A stretch of DNA of 64,000 bases from Streptomyces lomondensis (GTDB taxonomy: Bacteria > Actinomycetota > Actinomycetes > Streptomycetales > Streptomycetaceae), in contig NZ_BMWC01000004.1 of NCBI RefSeq assembly GCF_014651035.1, positions 310,001 through 374,000 of the forward strand, in the 5' to 3' direction. This document shows positions 57,089 through 64,000 of this stretch, one piece after another; the stretch's first letter is position 1; each line of letters starts with the position of its first letter. The notes under the pieces are model-generated. The model was not told the origin of the DNA, ran no database searches, and worked only from the letters and a program-made list of their open reading frames with translations. The translations under genes were made by a program, and so were the position numbers.

Positions 57089-60000
57089 GCAACTCCCAGA
57101 CCCAGGACAGCCGTTCCGAGCAGTCCGCCGAGCAGCGCCGCCGCAAGCGCAAGGAGCGCGCCGCCAAGTCCCGTACCCCCGAGCCCAAGGACATCGTCAG
57201 CGGCGCCGGCCAGCCGCTCGACCCGGGCGTACGACGCGATCTGGAGGAGCGCCTCGGACACGACCTGAGCCGCGTACGCCTGCACACCGGCCGGGACGCC
57301 GGCCAGCTGGCCGACCTGCTCGGCGCGGACGCGGTCGCCGTCGGCCAGGACATCTTCTTCCGCGAGGGCGCGTACCGGCCCGGCACGGACGAGGGCCGCC
57401 GGCTGCTCGCCCACGAGCTCCTGCACACCGTCCAGAACCCGCACGGCCTGGGAGCGTTGCGGGCCGGGCGGGAACTCGGGGCGGTGAGTCTGCCGCAGCA
57501 GGGCATCGAGCGGCAGGCGGAGTCGGCGGCCCAGGATCTCGTAGGACCGTCCGAGGAGATCCGGCCGACGGAGGTCGAGGAGGGGCAGGCCACCCCCGGC
57601 TGGCTGCGCTACGCGACCGTCGACGCCGACCGCCGCCGCATGGAGCAACTGGACCCCGCCACCCTCGTCGACCGCCTCGCCAACGGCCTGCTGCGGTCCC
57701 TGAGGGGTGACCCGGAGGACCGGTCGGGCCGCGTGCGGCTTCAACTGGCCCGCATGGCGCCCGAGGTGCAGGACAGCGTCCTGGACCGGCTGGAGCTACG
57801 GCTGCCCGCGCCCGTCGTGGACCGTCTCCTCGAAGGGGTCGAGGAGACGGAGCGGCGGGGGCCGCTGCCGATGGACGCGACGGTGGCGCCGGAGGCGGTG
57901 CCCGGGGCGGCGGAGGAGATCGAGGAGGAGCGCGCACGCGAGGACTCCGCGCCCGAAGCGGGCGACTCCCAGGACCGTGACGAAGAGCGGCACGACACCG
58001 GCAAGCCCGGCGGGAAACCGAAGGACGAGGAGGCGGGGGGCCGGGACGACTCCGGGGCCGCCGGCCAGGACGGTGCTCAGGACCCGGCCCAGGGCGAGGC
58101 CGGCTCGGCCACCCGGCAGCAGGAGAACGCGAAGGACGAGCAGGACCGCTCCCAGGACCAGCAAGAGGACAAGGACGCCTCCGGCCGGGACGCCCGGAAG
58201 GACGCCGAGGACGAACGCGAGGACGCGTCGGACACCGAGCGCGAGCAGCAGGACCAGGACCAGCAGGACGAGCGCGCCGCCGAGGAGGAGGAAGGCGGGC
58301 CCGACGAGGCCGTCCAGGAGCCCGGGAAGCAGGCCGTCGAGGAGGAGCAGCGCCAGGGCGAGAGCGAGGGCGAGGCGGGCGGCCGCGAGGCCGCTGCCCC
58401 CGGCACCGTGGACCGCAGCGGTGCCGAACCCGGCGAGAAGTCCCGCACCGGCGGTGACGCCAGCACGGTACGCACGCTGGGCGACCCGGAGAACGAACAG
58501 GACGCCGACGACGAGCCGTTGGGGCTGGACGCGGAACCCGCGCAGGACGACACGGAACGGGAAGCGGGGGACGACACGGCCGCGGCAGCCGGCCAGGAGC
58601 CCGTGCCCGACGTCGACCTCGTCGGATACACCGACGCGGCGAAGAACCCGACCCTCGCCGAGGAACGGAGGAAGGGTACGGCCCCGCTGCCCAGCCTGTC
58701 CTCCGCCACCGGCGCTCCGGCGTCGGACACGGCACCGCAGGAGACCGAGCCCGGCACGTCCCCGGACGCCACGTCACGCGCCGAGGACGAGGGGAACGGC
58801 AGCGAGTCCTTCGAGGACCTCCTCAGCGGTACGGCCGACGGGCGGCAGACCGATGGCTCCGGAACGGGCGGTGGTCCCGGTTCGGCGTCCCCGGGCGTGG
58901 AAGCGGCGGTGGCGGAGGCCACCGGGGCGGACTCGGACCGGAGACAGTCGGACGAACGCAAGGAGGACGCCGAGGCCGCGCGACGCGACGAGGAGGCCCG
59001 GGCCTCGGACGCCGCTGCGAGCGGGGCGGTCACCGGGCCCGTGGAGACCGCCGCGCCGGACCAGTTGGCCAAGGCGGGGGAGGACGCCCGTACGCAGGGG
59101 GCCGGTTCGCAGGCCGGCACCGGCGCTGAGAAGGGTGGCGAGAGCCAGGCGCAGAGCGCCAGGAAGCCGGAGGCCGGAGCACCCGACCGCAGTGGCGGGA
59201 AGGAAGTGGGCTCCGGGGCGGAACAGGGCAAGGACCAGCAGGCCGACAAGCCCGAGGGCGGGGCGAACGGCCGGGGCGAGGCCGGGGACCAGGGGACCAC
59301 GGCCCCCACGCCCGAAACGCCACGCGGCGGCGGCCAGGACGTCACCGAAGGCAAGGGCCCGGCCACCATCCCCGGCCCGGAGAGCGGCCCGGAGAAGGTC
59401 TCCACGCCGGGACCCGCGAGCGCGCCGAAACTGGCGGCGGGCAACGGGCCTTCGCCGATGGCCGCGGGGCCGGCACCGAAGACCAACCTGCCCAAGGCCG
59501 CCGAGTCCCCGGGATCCGGTGGGGCATCGGGCGGGTCCACGGGCTCGCGCTCCCGCCCGGCGGGCAGCAAGCGCCAGGCGGCACAACGTGCCGCGAAGAC
59601 CGCGTCGCGCCGTAACGGCGGCTCGGGCGGAGGCGGCGGCCGCAAGTCCCCGGCCCCCGCTCCCGTCCGATCCGGCGGCCGCTCCGTCGCAGCCGGCGGT
59701 TCCAGGGCGAAGACCTCGGCCAAGAAGGAGGCCCCGCCCCCGGACGTCTCCAACGCCACCCCCGAGTCCGGCCTGTCCACGGCCGCCGGACTCAAGCCGC
59801 ACCAGGCCCTGGAGACGCTCAAGGGCGTCGACAGCGCGGTCGGCCGCTCGGTCGACAAGGAGCGCACGGCCCTGCGCAAGGCGCCGCCGAAGATGCAACG
59901 GCCCTCCGGCTCCCCGCGCACCGTCCCCGGCGGCCCGACACCGGCGGCCCCGGGCACGTACACCAACGCCAAGGTCGCCCGTACGGAAGCCGCCCCGGGC

Positions 60001-63000
60001 AAGACGCCCGAGATCACCGGCGAGCAGAAGCCGGAAGGCGACGTCCCGGGCGCGAACGTGCCGGAGCCGAGCTGGTGGGACATCGCCGTCACCATCGGCG
60101 CCCAGCTGTTCGGCAAGCTGCTGAAGGAGATCCTGCCGCTCGACGACCTGATCGACTCCATCCTGGGCCTGCCGACCAAGGACGAGGGCCTGAAGAACGC
60201 CAAGGTGGGCGACGCTCCCAGGCTGCCGCTGGAGAACGACTCCGACCCGCAGCGCACGGACGAGCAGGGCCAGAAGCTCGACGAGCGCCGCGACGAACTG
60301 CACCGGGCGGGACGCGAGGACGCGGCCCGCCCGATGGGCGAGGACCAGATCTATCCCGACGTGCCCAAGGAGACCCTGACCGGCAAGGTGGCCGGCGGGA
60401 AGAAGGGCGGCAAGGCCGGCGGCGCACGGTCGGTGTCCGGCGGTGGCGTGCCGATCGAGTCCGCGTCCGCCGTGGCCGAGCACGACCGGGGCCCGCAGAT
60501 CCAGGCGGGCTTCTCCCAGGGCCGGCAGAAGATGGGCCAGGAGCGCCAGGCCAAGGACAAGAAGGCGGCGGACGACCGCAAGCAGCACGACCAGGACCTC
60601 CAGAGGGAGGTCACGGCCAGTGGCAAGAAGCAGTCCGACGCCCGCGACAAGGGCCGTTCCGACATCGCCGACTCCCGCGACCGGTGGCGCAAGGAGCAGG
60701 ACGACAAGGTCGGGGAGATCGACGACAAGAAGGGCAAGAAGTACGACCAGGTCCGCAAGGACATCAAGAAGAAGGAGGAGGACACCGACAAGGACGTCGA
60801 CAAGCGGACCGAGGACGACAACAGGAAGATCGACGAGGAGCAGACCAACGCCGAGCAGGAGGCGGAGAAGAAGCAGGAGGAGGGCAAGGACGACGCCGAC
60901 AACTGGCTCGAAGAGGCCATCGAGAAGCTGAAGGAGTTCTTCGAGGGCCTCAAGAACGCCATCAAGGGCATCTTCGAGAAGGCCCGTCAGGTCGTCACCG
61001 ACCTCATCGACAAGTTCAAGCAGCAGGTCTTCAAGCTCATCGACGACGCCCGCAACTGGGTCATCGACCAGATCAACACCTTCGCCGACGCGCTGATCGC
61101 CCTCGGCGACGAACTCCTCGCCGACTACCCGGCGATGCGCGACAAGTGGCGCAACACCATCGACGGCGCACGCGACTGGGCCGTTCAGAAGGTCAACGAG
61201 GCGGCGGACGCGCTGAAGGAAGTCGCCGGGAAGCTCCTCGACGGCCTGTGCGGCGCCCTGCTGGCCGGGCTCGACGTGCTGGAGTCCGGCATGCTCGCGG
61301 CCGTCGACATCGCCGAGACGGTCACCGTCGGCGCGCTGGAGTTCGGTGCCGCGGCCGTCGCCGCGCTCGGCGAGTGGGCGGCCATCTTCAACGACATCGT
61401 CTCCGACCCGGGCGACTGGATCAGCAAGGCCGGGGCGGCTGCGGAGACCGGTGCCAAGGAGCACCTCTTCGAGGAGGTCAAGACCGCCGTCAAGGCCTGG
61501 TTCAACCAGAAGGTCCAAGAGATCATCGGCATCCCGATGGAGGACTTCCAGGAGCTGGTCTCCGGCGGCGTCACCGTCGAGCAGATGGCCCAGATGGCCT
61601 GGGACGAGGCGCTGCCCCAACTCCCGATCATCGTCGGCGTGATGGTGGTCGAGAAGGTCGTCGCCAAGCTCATCCCCGGCGCCGGCTGGGTGATGGCCAT
61701 CATCGATGCCCTCCAAGTCGCGTGGGGTGCGCTTAGCGAGATCCTCGCCGCGTTCGGCCTGTTCATGGACTTCCTGAAGTCGGTGAAGAGCGGCAACGGC
61801 GCGCTGCCCTTCGCCAAGGCGGTCGCGGCCGGGGTCGTCGCACTGCTGGAACTGATCTACGAGTTCCTCATCGAGGGCGTCAGCCGCTTCATGGGCAAGG
61901 TGGCCGAACGGCTCGGCGACATGCTCAAGGACCTCCGCAGGAAGAAGAACCAGCCGGGCCCGTCCGACGACAGTCCGGACGCCCCGACCAAGCCCCAGGA
62001 CGACCGCCCCGCACCCACGGACGACCGCACGCCGGCCCCGGACCGCCCGACCGACCGGCCCACCGACCGCCTGACCCCACGCAAGCCGTCCCCCGACAGG
62101 ACCTCCCGCCCGCCGTCGAGGCCTCGCCCCGGCAAGCGCTCCACCCCCGAGAAGAAGCCCCGCCCGGCCCACACCACCCGCCCGAAGAAGCGCCGCGACG
62201 ACGACGAACGCCGCGACGAGGGCCGCGAGGTGAACGCGGCGAGGCGCCGCGTGCGGGACGCGGAGCGCCGCATGAAGGACGACGACAGGCCCGACCGCAC
62301 GGACACACCGAAGCGCCGCGGCCCGGCCCGCGACACCCTCCGCCCGGAACGCCGCCGGGACACGGACGACCGCGACCGCGATCCCCAGGGCACGCGTCCG
62401 GGCGACCGCCGCACAACGGACCGCCGTCGGGACGACGACCGCCGTCGGGACGACGACCGCCGCCGCGACGACGAACGCCGCCGCGACACCGACAAGGACC
62501 GCCCTCGCCGTCGCCCGCTCCGACGCGCACGCCAGACCATCAAGTCGGCCGTCAACCGTGCGCGCCGCGCCACCGGCAAACTCTTCGGCAAGGCACGCCG
62601 CAAGCTGGGCAACCGCCTGAACGACAGGCTGCGCAAGTTGCGGGAGCAGTGGCGCCGCAGTGACGACCGGGACCGGTCAGGCGATCGCCACAGGGATCGC
62701 ATGCGGGACCGGGAGAAGCAGGCGTGGCAGCAGGGCAGGAAGGACTACGAGCTGCCTTCGGTCCGCTTCCGTGCCGTGGACGGGGCCATGCACACCCTGC
62801 TCTTCGATGGCAAGGGCAAGAGCGGTGACCTGGCCATGCGGAGCACCCTGGCCGCGATCACGGCGTACATCAGTGACTGGGAGCGGGAGAACAACACGCC
62901 CCCGATCTCACGGCAGCAGGCGTTGCGCACCAGCCAGGAGACAGCCCGGAAGCAGGCGGAATCACTGCGCGAGAGCGCGGAAAGGGCCCAGAGTCGCCTC

Positions 63001-63951
63001 CCCGACCGGGAGACCAGCAACAGCGGGTACACCCGGCGCACCGGACGGCAGACGTACGGAGAACCGATCTTCCTGTCAGGTGACCAGGCCGGTGTCGAGG
63101 CGCAACTGACGGCCCTCAGGGCGCTGATGGAGCAGCTGGCGACCGCATTGGAGCAGCGTTCGCGAGGCGGGGACGAGCCGCCGCTGCCGGACACCATTCT
63201 GCCGGTGTTCTCCGACGGCGACACCGCCAAGTCCTTCAAGGCGCATTACATCCAGGAAGACACACCGGTGGGCACGGAAGCCAATCACCGCCCGGACGCA
63301 TGGCCTTTGGGCTGGGACCGGGCTGTCGCACATGGCATCACCGCGCGAGGCGACTGGGTGCGCATGCACATGCTCACGGCAGTCCTCGGCGGTCATGCCT
63401 CGACGTCGAACCTGGCGCCGGCCACCCGGGAGGACAACATCGCCGCGCGGGAGAAGGCCGAACATCCCGCCGCGCGCGCGATCGGCAAGAAGTCCGGATG
63501 GCCCGGTCAGCTCGAGCGAATGGTCTGGTATGACGTCGACATCACCATGCGGAGCAACTATCCGGGATATCCGAGTGCCGTGGACATGCGCTGGGGGACG
63601 TATGAGTACCCCAACGGGCACTGGCAGCGGAAGAGCCGGCCGGGCGGATCCTGGACCACAGGTTCCTTCGACCCGCCTCCGTGGCAAGCCACCGGAAACA
63701 CACCGCTCTCCGTCAACCTCAACCAGGCCAAATACAAGGAATTGATCGCGGTAACCAAACTGAATGCCGCCACCGCCAAGAGGGTTCTGAAGCTCCGGGA
63801 CGACCAGCCGGGCAAGAAATTCCCGGGAATGGGTGACCTCGAGACAGAGCTGGAGAATCAGGCGACAAACGCTGCCGCGCTGGCTGGGGCGAAGAGAGTG
63901 ATCGCGATCTTGCAGGCGGCCGAAGCGGCCAAGCGGCTTTATTTCAAGTAG
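57085..63951 (+). CDS. Giant eCIS-core (DUF4157) protein with C-terminal nuclease-like domain
   Basis: This 2288-residue protein has a DUF4157 domain near 40-117 with metallopeptidase-like H110-E-L-L-H114 in LLAHELLHTVQN. A very acidic, low-complexity region spans about 250-990. Long charged coiled coils cover about 1150-1290, amphipathic or membrane-like helices about 1380-1620, and a basic region with RRDDDR repeats lies near 1780. The C-terminus has ANHRPDAWPLGWDRA and H2095-MLTAVLGGH, with NLAPATREDN, close to the His-LN-GG-NL-P-T pattern of DNA/RNA non-specific endonucleases. A helix-hairpin-helix-like segment follows near 2210-2260. It is a probable cargo effector of the injection system. 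GTG 57085 overlaps the previous stop, with GGGGAGGTG upstream. Confidence 0.85.
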   Translation: MSNSQTQDSRSEQSAEQRRRKRKERAAKSRTPEPKDIVSGAGQPLDPGVRRDLEERLGHDLSRVRLHTGRDAGQLADLLGADAVAVGQDIFFREGAYRPGTDEGRRLLAHELLHTVQNPHGLGALRAGRELGAVSLPQQGIERQAESAAQDLVGPSEEIRPTEVEEGQATPGWLRYATVDADRRRMEQLDPATLVDRLANGLLRSLRGDPEDRSGRVRLQLARMAPEVQDSVLDRLELRLPAPVVDRLLEGVEETERRGPLPMDATVAPEAVPGAAEEIEEERAREDSAPEAGDSQDRDEERHDTGKPGGKPKDEEAGGRDDSGAAGQDGAQDPAQGEAGSATRQQENAKDEQDRSQDQQEDKDASGRDARKDAEDEREDASDTEREQQDQDQQDERAAEEEEGGPDEAVQEPGKQAVEEEQRQGESEGEAGGREAAAPGTVDRSGAEPGEKSRTGGDASTVRTLGDPENEQDADDEPLGLDAEPAQDDTEREAGDDTAAAAGQEPVPDVDLVGYTDAAKNPTLAEERRKGTAPLPSLSSATGAPASDTAPQETEPGTSPDATSRAEDEGNGSESFEDLLSGTADGRQTDGSGTGGGPGSASPGVEAAVAEATGADSDRRQSDERKEDAEAARRDEEARASDAAASGAVTGPVETAAPDQLAKAGEDARTQGAGSQAGTGAEKGGESQAQSARKPEAGAPDRSGGKEVGSGAEQGKDQQADKPEGGANGRGEAGDQGTTAPTPETPRGGGQDVTEGKGPATIPGPESGPEKVSTPGPASAPKLAAGNGPSPMAAGPAPKTNLPKAAESPGSGGASGGSTGSRSRPAGSKRQAAQRAAKTASRRNGGSGGGGGRKSPAPAPVRSGGRSVAAGGSRAKTSAKKEAPPPDVSNATPESGLSTAAGLKPHQALETLKGVDSAVGRSVDKERTALRKAPPKMQRPSGSPRTVPGGPTPAAPGTYTNAKVARTEAAPGKTPEITGEQKPEGDVPGANVPEPSWWDIAVTIGAQLFGKLLKEILPLDDLIDSILGLPTKDEGLKNAKVGDAPRLPLENDSDPQRTDEQGQKLDERRDELHRAGREDAARPMGEDQIYPDVPKETLTGKVAGGKKGGKAGGARSVSGGGVPIESASAVAEHDRGPQIQAGFSQGRQKMGQERQAKDKKAADDRKQHDQDLQREVTASGKKQSDARDKGRSDIADSRDRWRKEQDDKVGEIDDKKGKKYDQVRKDIKKKEEDTDKDVDKRTEDDNRKIDEEQTNAEQEAEKKQEEGKDDADNWLEEAIEKLKEFFEGLKNAIKGIFEKARQVVTDLIDKFKQQVFKLIDDARNWVIDQINTFADALIALGDELLADYPAMRDKWRNTIDGARDWAVQKVNEAADALKEVAGKLLDGLCGALLAGLDVLESGMLAAVDIAETVTVGALEFGAAAVAALGEWAAIFNDIVSDPGDWISKAGAAAETGAKEHLFEEVKTAVKAWFNQKVQEIIGIPMEDFQELVSGGVTVEQMAQMAWDEALPQLPIIVGVMVVEKVVAKLIPGAGWVMAIIDALQVAWGALSEILAAFGLFMDFLKSVKSGNGALPFAKAVAAGVVALLELIYEFLIEGVSRFMGKVAERLGDMLKDLRRKKNQPGPSDDSPDAPTKPQDDRPAPTDDRTPAPDRPTDRPTDRLTPRKPSPDRTSRPPSRPRPGKRSTPEKKPRPAHTTRPKKRRDDDERRDEGREVNAARRRVRDAERRMKDDDRPDRTDTPKRRGPARDTLRPERRRDTDDRDRDPQGTRPGDRRTTDRRRDDDRRRDDDRRRDDERRRDTDKDRPRRRPLRRARQTIKSAVNRARRATGKLFGKARRKLGNRLNDRLRKLREQWRRSDDRDRSGDRHRDRMRDREKQAWQQGRKDYELPSVRFRAVDGAMHTLLFDGKGKSGDLAMRSTLAAITAYISDWERENNTPPISRQQALRTSQETARKQAESLRESAERAQSRLPDRETSNSGYTRRTGRQTYGEPIFLSGDQAGVEAQLTALRALMEQLATALEQRSRGGDEPPLPDTILPVFSDGDTAKSFKAHYIQEDTPVGTEANHRPDAWPLGWDRAVAHGITARGDWVRMHMLTAVLGGHASTSNLAPATREDNIAAREKAEHPAARAIGKKSGWPGQLERMVWYDVDITMRSNYPGYPSAVDMRWGTYEYPNGHWQRKSRPGGSWTTGSFDPPPWQATGNTPLSVNLNQAKYKELIAVTKLNAATAKRVLKLRDDQPGKKFPGMGDLETELENQATNAAALAGAKRVIAILQAAEAAKRLYFK

Positions 63952-63966
63952 GTCATGGGAGAGGGT

Positions 63967-64000
63967 ATGGAACTCGAGGAGCCGACAGCGTACGAGGAGA
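63967..64000 (+). CDS. Start of a gene running off the right edge (possible immunity gene)
   Basis: Fifteen bases after the giant gene's stop, GGGAGAGG precedes the ATG at 63967, opening MELEEPTAYEE before the window ends. A second ATG at 63955 in frame is possible. Only 11 codons are visible, acidic in composition. By position it could be an immunity protein for the nuclease-like domain; nothing in the visible residues proves it. Confidence 0.35.
   Translation, partial: MELEEPTAYEE

Noticed and set aside
58774..62172. A 1132-codon minus-strand open frame under the giant eCIS gene
   Set aside because: It mirrors the low-complexity and coiled-coil region of the plus-strand gene, with Leu/Val runs only; no start signal or domain.
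1..64000. tRNA, rRNA, phage integrase, transposase or attachment sites
   Set aside because: None could be recognised on either strand by eye; a tRNAscan or profile search would be needed to exclude them fully.

Overview
The window is very GC-rich, has strongly G/C-biased third codon positions, uses many GTG and some TTG starts, and carries families typical of filamentous actinomycetes: a SigE-type sigma factor, a DUF6223-like protein, protein O-mannosyltransferase, a calerythrin-like EF-hand protein and an actinobacterial contractile injection locus. It also contains the intergenic sequence 'GCGCAGTTCCCCGCGCCCC', which I know as a dispersed Streptomyces repeat. I read it as a Streptomyces chromosome segment, probably accessory-rich.

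Layout. (1) 1-5.9 kb is a mixed edge: the end of a DUF2071 gene, a decayed hemerythrin gene, a Ser/Thr kinase fused to a ligand-binding-protein-like sensor, a TerC membrane protein, a small Cys-pair protein, a methyltransferase and a frameshifted DUF6223-like gene. (2) 5.9-14.0 kb is a catabolic island. A minus-strand operon (two AA_synth-family paralogues, alpha/beta hydrolase, aldehyde dehydrogenase, luciferase-like monooxygenase) diverges from a plus-strand set (BCCT transporter, SnoaL-like protein, flavin reductase, GntR regulator). The gene content resembles the trigonelline/pyridine ring-opening pathways. (3) 14.0-20.5 kb is a seven-gene minus-strand operon in which every gene overlaps the next. 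It encodes two Gfo/Idh/MocA dehydrogenases, a TIM-barrel sugar isomerase, an M20 hydrolase, an Ldh-type dehydrogenase, an uncharacterised protein and an AhpD-like protein. (4) 21.0-35.7 kb is a divergent plus-strand biosynthetic cluster. It encodes two EF-hand proteins around a membrane protein, two DegT aminotransferases, a UbiA prenyltransferase, an FAD amine-oxidase-type enzyme, two AMP-forming ligases, a CoA transferase, two methyltransferases (one of the geranyl-diphosphate C-methyltransferase type) and a nucleotide-sugar dehydrogenase. No PKS, NRPS or terpene cyclase gene is present.

(5) 36.2-49.0 kb holds a 1740-residue secreted protein with two GH43 propellers and two LamG domains, an alpha/beta hydrolase preceded by a 17-codon leader, a LysR pseudogene, a SigE-family sigma factor with a Thr/Pro-rich membrane partner, protein O-mannosyltransferase, a GNAT remnant and small hypothetical genes. 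(6) 49.8 kb to the right edge is the first part of an extracellular contractile injection system (eCIS) operon: sheath, inner tube, baseplate-chaperone-like protein, a Pro/Ala-rich protein, DUF4255 tube cap, AAA+ ATPase, a small protein and a 2288-residue eCIS-core (DUF4157) protein ending in a nuclease-like domain. The next gene starts at the edge and sits where an immunity gene would be expected.

The two strongest candidates for undescribed systems are the aminotransferase/prenyltransferase/prenyl-methyltransferase cluster with its divergent dehydrogenase operon (13.98-35.74 kb), and the eCIS-associated giant protein with a nuclease-like C-terminus. All functions are inferred by reading the sequence; no database search was run.
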